Numbered from the stretch's first letter, positions 1 through 8,387 are shown. The stretch is 33,799 nt of DNA from Candidatus Poseidonia sp. (GCA_023254365.1 JALRLQ010000008.1:1-33799), one strand, 5' to 3'. Notes: generated by a model from the sequence alone, not told the origin. A program made the numbers and translations.

Positions 1-61
1 GTGCTGCTGGCGCTGCAGGAACAGGCGCGGGCGGGGCTGCTGGGGGTGCTGGGGGTTGCAT
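1..61 (-). CDS. Partial CDS, N-terminus of a Pro/Ala-rich protein
   Basis: On the minus strand an ATG at 61 follows a strong ribosome binding site (AAGGAGG, about 7 bases upstream) and opens a frame that runs off the window edge. The 20 visible residues are almost entirely Pro and Ala, so only a low-complexity N-terminal segment is seen. It lies 17 bases downstream of the DUF4350-like gene and is probably cotranscribed with it. Genes next to DUF4350 proteins are often MoxR AAA+ ATPases or DUF58 proteins, but nothing visible here identifies the product, so that is only a guess from neighbourhood. Confidence 0.6.
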   Translation of the reverse strand, partial: MQPPAPPAAPPAPVPAAPAA

Positions 62-78
62 GTCTTATCCTCCTTGTT

Positions 79-1656
79 TCAATTTCCCCAACGACGGATG
101 TGCGGAATCAATTCCCGCAATTCTTCGTTGGAGTAGGCACGGTTCGAACTCACCAGTTCGACCAATCGGGGTTCCCGAATCATTTGCATGATCTCGGCAG
201 GGGACTTGCGAGCGAACTCGTCGCGCGTCAGGTCGTTGAAGTTGCGAACCTTTGCGAGGAAGGCCTCACGGGTTCGCCGTTGGTATTGGGTTGGGTCCAG
301 TTTTGATGGACGCTCCCTGAATCGCGTCAAGTCAAAGACATGACGCCAATTTTCTTTCTCTGGGACCACCATGATGGCGATGGCCAGAAGGGCAAAGAGG
401 TTGAGGATGATGAGCCACTTCAACACCGCATCGCTGGTCAGCAACACGATAGCGCCCATGGCCTCCGTAAACGGCATGGAGAGTGTGCTCGATACGTGCC
501 GGCTCTCGTCAAAGACGATGTTAAAGCTCGCCGGACTACGAGCGATGGTGGTTGAAAGTTCCTCGTTGTCAAACTCCATCATGTCGTTGATGAGAGCGGT
601 GAAGAAGAACTCGTTTCCACGCCACGTGGTGTCACCAAGTCCCTTGTTCAAGCCCTCGGAGTCGGTGTCCCAGCACATGTGGCCGTGTTGAATGTACAAG
701 GCGGAATCACACTGCATCTTGCCCGTTTCCTCAGCCGTGTCTTGGTCCCACAAATGGTTGGCCAATACCGAGTGGTCGGAGACGAACACAATGCTGCCTG
801 TAGCGCTGATTTCGCCGATACCGCCACCGTCGGTGACCTTTCGCTGGTCAAGGACGGTCTGCCCGGGGTAGTCGATACGGATGACAAGACCGGTCTCACC
901 CTCACCCAGCGTGGGGTTGTTCTCGCCTTTGCCAGCATCGATTTCCGCTGAGGTTGATGCCGCAGCGAGCACGTGGATGTTACGTCCGGTGTCGGCTTGG
1001 GTGTCAAGCACCTGGATGGCCGTAGGGCGATGGAACAGAACGGGGATGCGGCAATTGTCGACCCGCTCGCTGTTCACATCGTCCTCGGAGCATGGAACGG
1101 CTTTCTCATCACCCATGGTAGCAATATCTCGGGTCACGCTGGCCACGGACCAAATCTTGCGGGTATCGGGCGTGATTCGGGTGCCGTCGTCTGCGGTGAC
1201 CTCGTAGTAACGTCCGGTTTTGATGTCGTCTCGAATGGGTGAATCAAAGTACTTGACGCCGAACTCCTCAGCCACGAGTTGGGCGTTGGTGGAGTTGGAG
1301 GCGAGGATGACTTTGCCGGCTCGCTTGGTGACGAAATCGTGGAGGGCGGCTGCCTCAGCAGCGTCAAACGGCTTTTCTGGAGCCGCAATCACCAGCAGGG
1401 TGCGGTGGGGGTTCTGCCAGTCGTTCACAAGCATCGGCGTTGACATCGTGTTGGCGACGTTGAAGTCCTCAAGGCTCTCTCGCATCAAGGTCAATTGCTG
1501 ATCGGAGTACTCGTCGTCGTTTTGGTAAGGTGAAAAGACGGTGGTCTTTCCGGCTGAAACAACGGCGATGACGACCGTAGAAAGGGCAACTGAAGCAACA
1601 AGTCCAATCATGAGCCACGCTTCGAGGCTCAGTCGGGATTTTTCTGCTTCTGCCAT
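79..1656 (-). CDS. DUF4350-like membrane protein
   Basis: A 525-residue protein with one hydrophobic segment near the N-terminus (about residues 12-37), a long extracytoplasmic region, and a second hydrophobic segment at about 405-430 followed by a basic cytoplasmic tail of about 95 residues rich in Arg and Glu. After the first segment comes an SPY motif and then an alpha/beta segment resembling the glutamine-amidotransferase-like fold of DUF4350. Proteins of this family usually sit with MoxR/DUF58/transglutaminase genes, and their function is unknown. I chose the ATG at 1656 because AAGGA lies just upstream; an in-frame TTG at 1677 would add seven residues. The family call rests on architecture and recognition by eye; the membrane topology is clearer than the name. 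Confidence 0.7.
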   Translation of the reverse strand: MAEAEKSRLSLEAWLMIGLVASVALSTVVIAVVSAGKTTVFSPYQNDDEYSDQQLTLMRESLEDFNVANTMSTPMLVNDWQNPHRTLLVIAAPEKPFDAAEAAALHDFVTKRAGKVILASNSTNAQLVAEEFGVKYFDSPIRDDIKTGRYYEVTADDGTRITPDTRKIWSVASVTRDIATMGDEKAVPCSEDDVNSERVDNCRIPVLFHRPTAIQVLDTQADTGRNIHVLAAASTSAEIDAGKGENNPTLGEGETGLVIRIDYPGQTVLDQRKVTDGGGIGEISATGSIVFVSDHSVLANHLWDQDTAEETGKMQCDSALYIQHGHMCWDTDSEGLNKGLGDTTWRGNEFFFTALINDMMEFDNEELSTTIARSPASFNIVFDESRHVSSTLSMPFTEAMGAIVLLTSDAVLKWLIILNLFALLAIAIMVVPEKENWRHVFDLTRFRERPSKLDPTQYQRRTREAFLAKVRNFNDLTRDEFARKSPAEIMQMIREPRLVELVSSNRAYSNEELRELIPHIRRWGN

Positions 1657-1720
1657 TTCCTTACCCCATTGTGCCAATGTAAAACGACAGATTTACATCC
1701 TTCGGAGACACATTCCACAC

Positions 1721-1726
1721 ATAATA
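1721..1726 (-). promoter_or_regulatory. Possible TATA element for the DUF4350-like gene
   Basis: The minus strand reads TATTAT at 1726-1721, about 65 bases before the ATG at 1656. Placing transcription start about 25 bases downstream would leave a leader of roughly 40 bases. No clear BRE is seen. This is a weak, position-based call. Confidence 0.2.
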
Positions 1727-1787
1727 GTTGCTCAGCCTTGGGCAGGGATTTTTGCCGCTTTCATTTGACAGCGGCCCGCTTTGTTCG

Positions 1788-1829
1788 AAAAAATATAGGG
1801 CCGATTTTGCGAAAAATTACACTTTTTGC
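1788..1829 (-). terminator. T-rich terminator region after the molybdenum hydroxylase cluster
   Basis: Directly after the stop at 1832 the minus strand has an imperfect short stem (GCAAAAAG opposite TTTTTCGC, loop GTGTAA or so, 1808-1829), a T5 run at 1816-1812 and a T6 run at 1793-1788. Archaeal RNA polymerase terminates at U-tracts, so this fits the end of the operon that starts upstream of 7188 or 8298. The rest of the 1678-1831 gap is AT-rich and shows no ORF or RNA gene. Confidence 0.4.
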
Positions 1830-1831
1830 CA

Positions 1832-2779
1832 TCAACGCAGATGTCGCCGGCGTTCAAGCACGACCAGGCTGACCAAACAGACCAACATCGACTCAAGGCC
1901 TCCGACCCATGCAATGTTCCCGTTCTCCAACATTGGCTCGTCGTCTTCGTCTTCTTCCACCGTTGGATCGTTGTCTTCCTGAGGGGCCTTGACATCGATG
2001 TTCATGCTGTCTGACCGTTGAGCACCGTCTCCTTCCGATTCGATGGCGATGCCAACTTCGCAGGTGCGCTCTTGATGACTGCTGGTCGCCTCAAGACGAA
2101 GCGTGAACGAGGCTTTGTTGTTCCCGTTTGAAGCGGTGACTTGGACCACGGTGTCTTCCAGTTCTTCAAGGCCGGTCACGGAAAGATGGGGGCAACTGCG
2201 AACGGTGGCTTCAGCAACCGTGATGGCGTCTTGCGTGTTGCCAAGGTTGCTCACTTCAAGGGTAAATTCAACCCAAGAACCGGCAAACAGGGTCTCGGTG
2301 GGTAGGGAAACAGTTGGAACCAACCGATACATGCGAGGAACGCTGACATCGGCTTGAATCTCTTGGTTGCGTAGGCTTGATTCGCCCACCTGTTCTTCGC
2401 CGACGACCGTGAGTTCAATCTTTGATGAAGGCGAAAACGAACGAACTTCCTCTGCCGATCCTCCGGTAATTTTGATGGTGAACGTGTCGTTGGTGTTGCC
2501 CGATACCGAAACGCTCTCCGGGCCGTCAAAGGTGAACGGGCCGTCCTCGTCGTAATCGTAGGTCAGCGCGAGATTCAATTCAGCAGGACCATCGTTGTTG
2601 ACGAACACCACCAATTCACCGCTGAGGTCCCAGTCGTCCTCCAATTCAACGACGTACTTCGGATCGACATCGGTGACCCAGCCCATCTCCCACGAAGGGC
2701 CGTCAAGACCTTGCCCCGATGCGGGAAACGAAGCCAACAACAGGCCGAGAACCATCAAGGCAGGAAGACTGCAGCGCAT
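1832..2779 (-). CDS. Secreted, membrane-anchored Ig-like repeat protein
   Basis: A 315-residue surface protein of unknown function. It begins with a signal peptide (hydrophobic core about residues 5-20, then ASGQG). Beta-rich stretches follow, of the CARDB/NEW3 kind (for example a VEFTLEVSNLGNTQD segment near the middle). An acidic linker (EEDEDDE) then leads to a hydrophobic segment ending in RRRHLR, a typical C-terminal anchor. I chose ATG 2779 over GTG 2788 because AAGGTGA lies five to six bases upstream and the signal peptide then starts cleanly. The upstream FAD-subunit gene stops at 2781, so the two genes are effectively coupled. The position suggests it is made together with the molybdenum hydroxylase, but no direct role can be read from the sequence. 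Confidence 0.75.
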   Translation of the reverse strand: MRCSLPALMVLGLLLASFPASGQGLDGPSWEMGWVTDVDPKYVVELEDDWDLSGELVVFVNNDGPAELNLALTYDYDEDGPFTFDGPESVSVSGNTNDTFTIKITGGSAEEVRSFSPSSKIELTVVGEEQVGESSLRNQEIQADVSVPRMYRLVPTVSLPTETLFAGSWVEFTLEVSNLGNTQDAITVAEATVRSCPHLSVTGLEELEDTVVQVTASNGNNKASFTLRLEATSSHQERTCEVGIAIESEGDGAQRSDSMNIDVKAPQEDNDPTVEEDEDDEPMLENGNIAWVGGLESMLVCLVSLVVLERRRHLR

Positions 2780-2780
2780 A

Positions 2781-3752
2781 TCAATCACCTTGGATGAGGG
2801 CCATCAGGGCTCGTTTGGTGAGGGTTTTGACCATGGAACGACGGTAGCGTGGGGGAAGCGCCGTGTTGTTGACAGGCTTCACCGATTTTTGCACCGCTGC
2901 GGCCAGTTTGATGACGTCAAGGTCGCCCTCAGCGAGATGGGCTTCCACCTCTTCGTTGTGGAGGCGAGGAATGGACTCCAAGGCCGTGCTTGCAATGCGC
3001 AGGCTGTTGGGTTGACCATCAATCCACGAGGCGGCAATACCTGCCTCGGGGAAGTCCCACGAATCACGCACCCTGAGTTTTTGGTAGCAACCTCTTCGAG
3101 CGGCTGCATCTTCGGGAAGAACCACCTTGAGGAGGAATTCTCCCGGCTCCAGCACGTTCTTCTTCATACCGTCGAGTTCGTAAAAATCGTGCAAGGGAAG
3201 GGTTCGCTCGCCGTTGGGACCAATCAACACCACGCTCGCCCCCAACACCATGAAGTTTGGAGCGAGGTCCCCTTGATACGTGGCTACACACAACGTGTTC
3301 TGATTGGGAATCACGCGACAATCAGCGCCCGTTCCACAGTCTGCTTTGTGGCACCAGTCGATGGAACGACGCCAATCTTCGCCTTGATTGTACCAGAAAC
3401 AACGGGTGTCCAAACACAAATTCCCGCCGACCGTCGCACTTTTTCGAATCAAGGAAGAGGCCACTTTGGCAGCGGCTTGAGCCAGCAGTGGATGTGCGCC
3501 GTTGGCTTCTGTGATCGAATCAAGGGTGACCATGCAACCGATTTCGTTGGCTGTCATGGCATGTGCATCGTTCAAACCTGCAAGCGAAATGACATGGGGT
3601 TGAGGGTTGATGTGCCACTTGTAATTTGGCAGGACGTCGGTGCCCCCTGCAACCCAGTCAAAACCTTCTCCACGCTCGAGCAGAGAAGCCGCCAAGGCCA
3701 CGGCCTCCTCCACCGAGGTCGGGTGATGAAGTTCAAACGGTGGCATCAGCAT
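2781..3752 (-). CDS. Molybdenum hydroxylase FAD subunit with [4Fe-4S]-type insertion
   Basis: A 323-residue medium subunit of the xanthine oxidase/CO dehydrogenase family. It passes electrons between the 2Fe-2S subunit and an external partner through FAD. FAD motifs are visible: AGGTD at about 35-39 and TVGGN at about 107-111. Between about 113 and 155 lies a Cys-rich stretch with C113, C118, C134, C139, C145 and C155, including the strings CLDTRC and WYNQ. From memory this matches the loop that binds an extra [4Fe-4S] cluster in the beta subunit of 4-hydroxybenzoyl-CoA reductase (HcrB); ordinary CoxM and XdhB proteins lack it. I chose ATG 3752, which overlaps the large-subunit stop (TGATG) and has GGAGG upstream; an in-frame TTG at 3755 is the alternative. 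Physiological substrate unknown. Confidence 0.88.
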   Translation of the reverse strand: MLMPPFELHHPTSVEEAVALAASLLERGEGFDWVAGGTDVLPNYKWHINPQPHVISLAGLNDAHAMTANEIGCMVTLDSITEANGAHPLLAQAAAKVASSLIRKSATVGGNLCLDTRCFWYNQGEDWRRSIDWCHKADCGTGADCRVIPNQNTLCVATYQGDLAPNFMVLGASVVLIGPNGERTLPLHDFYELDGMKKNVLEPGEFLLKVVLPEDAAARRGCYQKLRVRDSWDFPEAGIAASWIDGQPNSLRIASTALESIPRLHNEEVEAHLAEGDLDVIKLAAAVQKSVKPVNNTALPPRYRRSMVKTLTKRALMALIQGD

Positions 3753-6553
3753 CAAGCATCATCCTCCATGTGCCGCTGCTCTTTCTTGAGCCATGCGCGT
3801 CCGGCAAAACCCAACTCCGCCAGTTGTTCTGGGAGGGGCTCATCCGCTTCGCGCCATCCTTCGACTTGGTCGGCAAGCGGACGATTGGGGTCGAATCCAA
3901 ACAACACGCCGTTGACATAGGCTGAGGTGTCTTCGCTTCGTTGACGAAGCCGGTCCCGTTCACGGTGAAGGTCCGCCCGTTCCTTGAGCACGGTTTGAAG
4001 CGGGCCGTGTTCTAGACGAGGGGGTTGCAACTCTGTCGAATCGGACAAACCTTCCTTCTTCACATGCTTCTCGATGCCATGATAGACGACATCGGGCGTG
4101 AGTGGGAGGTCGCGAAGACGAACACCAACAGCATCGTAGACGGCGTTGACGACGGCTGGGAGAATGGGCAAAAGTGGGCCTTCGCCGGCCTCTTTGGCAC
4201 CGAACGGTCCTTCGGGGTCACTCGATTCGACGATGATGGCTTCCACATGAGGCATCTCGTGGACGGAGGGAATCTTGTATTCGAGCAAATTGGCGTTTTG
4301 CAGATGGCCGGTCCGCCCGTAGACCATTTTCTCGCTCAGCACTTGCCCCAAACCCATGTGGCAAGAGCCGATGATTTGCCCCTTCACCGCCAACGGGTTG
4401 AGGGCTTTGCCACAATCGTGCGCGGCCCAAACATTGGTGCACGACACGAGCCCGGTTTCGACATCAACGTCCACTTCGGCGACATAGGCGGAGAAGGAGT
4501 AGGCCGGGGCCAAACCGGCTGCTGCCCCTTTGTGCACGCCACCCATGGGTGGTGAGCGGTAGGCACCTCGTCCAATCAACGCGCCCGTATCCGCCTGCGC
4601 CTTGTGAAGGGCCTGAAGGTAGGAGACACCGATTGAGGGGTCGTGTTTGTAGTAGATGCGACGGTCATTGAGCACCAACACGTTGGGATGGTAACCAAGC
4701 AATTCCCAAGCAGCTTTCAGCAACTGGTCTCGAATCTCAATGGCGGCACGAATGGCGGCGTTGGCGTTCATGAACGTCACCCGGCTTGAGTACGAGCCAA
4801 GGTCAACGGGACTGGTGTCGCTTTCGTGGCTTCGAACGTGAATCATCTCAACAGGGAGCGCTAACACCTCGGAAACGACTTGAGCCACGGCCGTGGTGGA
4901 ACCTTGCCCGATATCGGCTGCTCCTGTGTGGACGGTCACGCCGCCGTCCATGTCCACCTGAATGTGCACGGTGGCGTGCGGGAAGTTCGTTGGGTCCCAA
5001 TGGATGGGGAGGCCTGAGCCCGAAATGAAGAAACCGCAGCCAATGCCAATGCCCTTTCCGAGAGGCAACTGTCTGAATTTCTCGTCCCAGTTTGAGCCTT
5101 CGCGAACCCGCTCAAGGGCCTCACGCATTCCGTTGGACGTGATGCGGAAACCGCTGATGGTTCGACTGTGAGGGGGCAGAAGGTTGGCAAGACGCAAGTC
5201 AATGGGGTCGACGTTCATGGATTCAGCCATTTCATCCAATCCAACTTCCACGGCACAACGCGTGTTGACCGCCCCGTGACCCCGCATGGCCCCTGATGCT
5301 GGTTTGTTGGTCCACACCCGCGCCCCGGTGTAGTGGAAGGAGCCCAACTCGTAGGGTGCGGTGGCCAAGACACCGTTGTAGTACGAGGTCACGTGACCGA
5401 AGGAGGCAAAGCCGCCACCGTCGATGAGGGCGTCGATGTCAAACCCAGAAATCCGCCCCTCGTCATCAGCGGTCATCTTCACGTCGATGTGGCTCGGGTG
5501 ACGCCCGCGATTGATCCAGTACACCTCTTCACGGTCAAACGTGATCCGGACAGGCTTGCCGGATTTTCGAGAGAGGATGGCAGCGCACATCTCGTGCGGG
5601 AAGGGGTCGGACTTACCGCCAAAGCCACCACCGACGAAGGTTCGAACGACGTTGATTTGGTGCATTGGAACATCGAGCACCGTGGAAAGGGCCCGATGGG
5701 TGTAGTGAGGAACCTGTTGCGGGGTGTAAAGTTGCAACCGGCCGTTTGGGTCCCAGTGAGCAACGACGGCATGCGGTTCAGTGAACCCGTGGTGAACACC
5801 CGACATGGTCCAGGTGCCGTGCGATGAAGCGTGCGGGGTCTTCACCAACGAGCGGTCTCCAAATTCTTGGAACACGCGCTTCTGCACGTTGGTTCTCGCC
5901 AAGTGGTACTTTCCACGCCAATGAATGGGTTCGTCGTGGTCCTCAAGGCCAAGTTTGGGGTCAAAGACGGGTTCGAGTTCTTCCCATTCGATATCAAACA
6001 GCGACAGCGCTTCAATGGCGGTCGCTTCGTCGATGGCAGCCACGCACGCAACCAAGTCCCCCACATGACGAACTTTCTCAACCGCCATGGCATGCTCGTC
6101 TTTGGTCACGGGAAGAACGCCAAAGCGGTTGGGTGCATCTTGCCCGGTCGCCACAGCGATGACGCCGGGAAGCGCCTCCACCTTCGAGGTGTCAATGGAT
6201 TTGATGCGGGCGTAATGGTGAGGGGAACGGAGAATTTTCCCAATGAGTTCCCCGGGCAAGCGCACATCGTCGCCGTACCAAGCCTGACCGGTGACTTTGG
6301 CATTCGAATCAACCAACGGCATCGCTTTTCCAACCGACGTGCCGGTTCGTGCCCTGTCGTGAATATGGTCGCCGGCCGGTTTCGGCTCTTGTCCACCAAC
6401 GGTTTCTGGGATGTAGGCCAGGTCACGGGGCCGCATCACGGGGTCGGAACCACCCGAGCCCGGAGGAGGGAAGGCTTGCTTCCCAGCCACACGTTTCCCG
6501 TCTTTTCGTACCGACGACGAAGACGAGCCCGGTTGTTGATGGTAGGTGCCCAT
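3752..6553 (-). CDS. Molybdenum hydroxylase large (molybdopterin) subunit
   Basis: A 933-residue catalytic subunit. The aldehyde oxidase/xanthine dehydrogenase 'hammerhead' domain begins near residue 75 (GKAMPLVDSNAKVTG). Cofactor-binding motifs follow: GGGFGGK at about 308-314, GAMRGHG at 421-427 and DIGQGS at 547-552. GPFGAKEAGEGP at 782-793 contains the conserved catalytic Glu at about 791. The active-site loop is not AYRCSFR, so this is not form I CO dehydrogenase, and it also lacks the AYRGAGR form II signature. It is longer than most relatives: there is a Ser/Gly/Pro-rich N-terminal extension of about 75 residues and a charged C-terminal tail of about 100. ATG 6553 was chosen; GTG 6562 overlaps the stop of the small-subunit gene. 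Likely a cytosolic or membrane-associated hydroxylase or reductase of an aromatic or CoA-linked substrate, but the substrate cannot be read. Confidence 0.9.
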   Translation of the reverse strand: MGTYHQQPGSSSSSVRKDGKRVAGKQAFPPPGSGGSDPVMRPRDLAYIPETVGGQEPKPAGDHIHDRARTGTSVGKAMPLVDSNAKVTGQAWYGDDVRLPGELIGKILRSPHHYARIKSIDTSKVEALPGVIAVATGQDAPNRFGVLPVTKDEHAMAVEKVRHVGDLVACVAAIDEATAIEALSLFDIEWEELEPVFDPKLGLEDHDEPIHWRGKYHLARTNVQKRVFQEFGDRSLVKTPHASSHGTWTMSGVHHGFTEPHAVVAHWDPNGRLQLYTPQQVPHYTHRALSTVLDVPMHQINVVRTFVGGGFGGKSDPFPHEMCAAILSRKSGKPVRITFDREEVYWINRGRHPSHIDVKMTADDEGRISGFDIDALIDGGGFASFGHVTSYYNGVLATAPYELGSFHYTGARVWTNKPASGAMRGHGAVNTRCAVEVGLDEMAESMNVDPIDLRLANLLPPHSRTISGFRITSNGMREALERVREGSNWDEKFRQLPLGKGIGIGCGFFISGSGLPIHWDPTNFPHATVHIQVDMDGGVTVHTGAADIGQGSTTAVAQVVSEVLALPVEMIHVRSHESDTSPVDLGSYSSRVTFMNANAAIRAAIEIRDQLLKAAWELLGYHPNVLVLNDRRIYYKHDPSIGVSYLQALHKAQADTGALIGRGAYRSPPMGGVHKGAAAGLAPAYSFSAYVAEVDVDVETGLVSCTNVWAAHDCGKALNPLAVKGQIIGSCHMGLGQVLSEKMVYGRTGHLQNANLLEYKIPSVHEMPHVEAIIVESSDPEGPFGAKEAGEGPLLPILPAVVNAVYDAVGVRLRDLPLTPDVVYHGIEKHVKKEGLSDSTELQPPRLEHGPLQTVLKERADLHRERDRLRQRSEDTSAYVNGVLFGFDPNRPLADQVEGWREADEPLPEQLAELGFAGRAWLKKEQRHMEDDA

Positions 6554-6558
6554 GGTGA

Positions 6559-7188
6559 TCACTTCGCATGGCCGGGTGGCATCGTCGGTTCCTCTGGCCC
6601 CGATGGATGCGGGTCGGGGTGAGGCGAACTGGCCGGTGGTGCGGGCTCAACCTCACCACGGTGCATGGCCGCCGCCGCCTCAATGGCATCGATGATTTGC
6701 TGGTAGCCTGTGCATCGGCAAAGATTGCCTTCAATGGCGCAGGCAATCTCCTCTCGCGTCGGGTTTTGATTCGTGTTGAGCAGCGCTTGTGAGGTGACCA
6801 AAAAGCCGGGGGTGCAAAATCCACACTGAGAGCCACCGTGCGTGGCAAAACAGGTTTGGATTGGAGCCAAATGAGCGCCATCGGACAACCCTTCGACGGT
6901 GATGATGTCGCTGCCTTCGACTTGCCCAGCGAGTGTGAGGCAGGACAGTTTTGGGACACCGTCGATCATCACGGTGCAACATCCACATGTACCAAGGTCA
7001 CACCCTCGCTTCACGCCAAGTGTACCGACCTTATCCCGAAGCACATCCAACAACACCGCATTGCCGGGTGCGAGGACTTCAACCGGTGTACCGTTCACCG
7101 TTCCCGTCCAAACCTTCCCTTTTGGCGAGGGAATCATGGATACATGTTCCTTACCGACCATGCCCGTCCCCGTCTTTCCGTAGGCCAT
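6559..7188 (-). CDS. Molybdenum hydroxylase small [2Fe-2S] subunit
   Basis: A 209-residue iron-sulfur subunit that carries two 2Fe-2S clusters between the molybdenum centre and FAD. The plant-ferredoxin-like N-terminal domain has Cys at about 63, 68, 71 and 83 (GCDLGTCGCCTV), with an additional Cys at 70. The helical C-terminal domain has QCGFC at 121-125 and CRC at 157-159. A proline-rich tail of about 40 residues follows the last helix, so it is longer than the usual 150-170 residues. The ATG at 7188 has GGGTGA immediately upstream; Met10 would be an alternative. It is the first of three tightly spaced subunit genes in the order small, large, medium. The 42-base gap to the upstream surface-protein gene could hold a promoter or be read through. 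Confidence 0.9.
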   Translation of the reverse strand: MAYGKTGTGMVGKEHVSMIPSPKGKVWTGTVNGTPVEVLAPGNAVLLDVLRDKVGTLGVKRGCDLGTCGCCTVMIDGVPKLSCLTLAGQVEGSDIITVEGLSDGAHLAPIQTCFATHGGSQCGFCTPGFLVTSQALLNTNQNPTREEIACAIEGNLCRCTGYQQIIDAIEAAAAMHRGEVEPAPPASSPHPDPHPSGPEEPTMPPGHAK

Positions 7189-7230
7189 TCACCCTTTGAT
7201 AATTGGGGGCGAGGGTTCTGTAGGAATGCT

Positions 7231-8298
7231 TCACTCTTCCTCTCTGTATTCTCCACCAAGCGACCCTTCAACCGCTTCAATGGCGTTTCTCAGCACCAGT
7301 CCGTGATACACGCGAATTTTTCTCGATTTGACCTTCTCGTTGACTTTCAATTCAATCTCCTGCAGTTGGTCGAGATGCTTTGCGTCGTGGATTTCCTCGA
7401 GAAGGTGGTGGTATTCGTTGCGTCGCCCAATGTAGAACCCAAGGTAGATAGGAATCAACAAAAAGGGAATGACGAGTTCCTCAAACACAATTTCCGCAAC
7501 GCCCGAAACAGAGATTTCGAAGTAGTCGGGGTCGTACTCGAAACTAAACGAACCGGGACCCAATCCACCAGCATAGAAGATACCGGTGTTGGTGCCGAAA
7601 TACATGGTAAACGGCGTCTCCTGGTCGTCGTAGATGTCCGAACCACGGTCCAATTCGACATCGTCGGGCCAACCATCGTTGTCGTTGTCCTTATCGAGGA
7701 CGTCAGGGATGGTGTCTTGATCGGCGTCCGGTGGCGTTGAATCTGCATTGTAAGGATCATACAGAATGGTGCCCGATGAGGCAGAGCGTTCCATTTCGTT
7801 ACGAATACCATCCCCATCGGCATCATCGTCGTATTCATCCGGGATGAAATCGCCGTCAATGTCCGAACAGCCTTTGAGACGGTATTTGCTCAAACCGTAG
7901 ATATTGGGGCAGTTGTCACTCAATGTGTGGAGACCTTGGTCGGCGTATCCATCGCCATCAAGGTCCGACCAAATCCCCGGGTCTTCGGGCCAAACATCCA
8001 CATCATCGTTGGAACCATCGCCGTCCATGTCTTCATCGGCGACATCGCCGAGGCCATCCCCGTCCAAGTCCCGATGCTCGGACGCATTGGTGGGAAAGGC
8101 ATCTGCACCTTGGGTTTCGTTCCACAGCGAATCCGGGTCAGACCAACCATCGCCATCGGAATCCAAGCAACCTACTCGGTCCTGTGTTGAGTCGCCTTCG
8201 ACTTCACAACCGGGCCCCTCGTCGCCTTGGGCAGAAGCCCAACCCGCCGATAAAACCAACATGAGGACCAAGCAGAGACAATGAATGTTGACCCTCAT
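7231..8298 (-). CDS. Surface protein with Ca-binding thrombospondin type 3 repeats
   Basis: A 355-residue protein. A signal peptide (residues about 1-24, ending in ASA) is followed by about eight DxDxDGxxD-type acidic repeats between about 40 and 225, the pattern of calcium-binding thrombospondin type 3 repeats. Four Cys in the N-terminal half could form disulfides. After a Gly/Tyr/Phe-rich stretch comes one hydrophobic segment (about 270-290, FEELVIPFLLIPIYLGFYIG). A charged, helix-prone cytoplasmic tail of about 65 residues may form a coiled coil. I chose ATG 8298, where the signal peptide begins; the frame stays open upstream to 8388. Binding partner and role are unknown. Its gene is 42 bases upstream of the small hydroxylase subunit, on the same strand. 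Confidence 0.8.
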   Translation of the reverse strand: MRVNIHCLCLVLMLVLSAGWASAQGDEGPGCEVEGDSTQDRVGCLDSDGDGWSDPDSLWNETQGADAFPTNASEHRDLDGDGLGDVADEDMDGDGSNDDVDVWPEDPGIWSDLDGDGYADQGLHTLSDNCPNIYGLSKYRLKGCSDIDGDFIPDEYDDDADGDGIRNEMERSASSGTILYDPYNADSTPPDADQDTIPDVLDKDNDNDGWPDDVELDRGSDIYDDQETPFTMYFGTNTGIFYAGGLGPGSFSFEYDPDYFEISVSGVAEIVFEELVIPFLLIPIYLGFYIGRRNEYHHLLEEIHDAKHLDQLQEIELKVNEKVKSRKIRVYHGLVLRNAIEAVEGSLGGEYREEE

Positions 8299-8387
8299 GT
8301 CGTTCTCGAGGATACGCTGCCTAATGGCTTTTTCACTCAAGCAGAAAACAGAAGGTTTGAAGAATGACAATCGCCAGAGAATAAACA

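Noticed and set aside
2595..3920. Long plus-strand open frame of about 440 codons
   Set aside because: It lies antisense to the FAD and large subunits, whose motifs are unmistakable; the plus-strand translation has no recognisable domain.
5831..6622. Plus-strand open frame of about 260 codons
   Set aside because: Antisense shadow of the large hydroxylase subunit.
2781..7188. Aerobic CO dehydrogenase (coxMLS) as the name of the molybdenum hydroxylase
   Set aside because: The large subunit lacks the AYRCSFR loop and the FAD subunit has an HcrB-type Cys insertion, so a CODH label would mislead.
6838..7740. Plus-strand open frame of about 300 codons
   Set aside because: Antisense to the 2Fe-2S subunit and the Ca-repeat protein; the GC-rich codon pattern explains it.
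7680..8180. Direct-repeat array
   Set aside because: The periodic sequence is the coding imprint of DxDxDG protein repeats, not a CRISPR or satellite.
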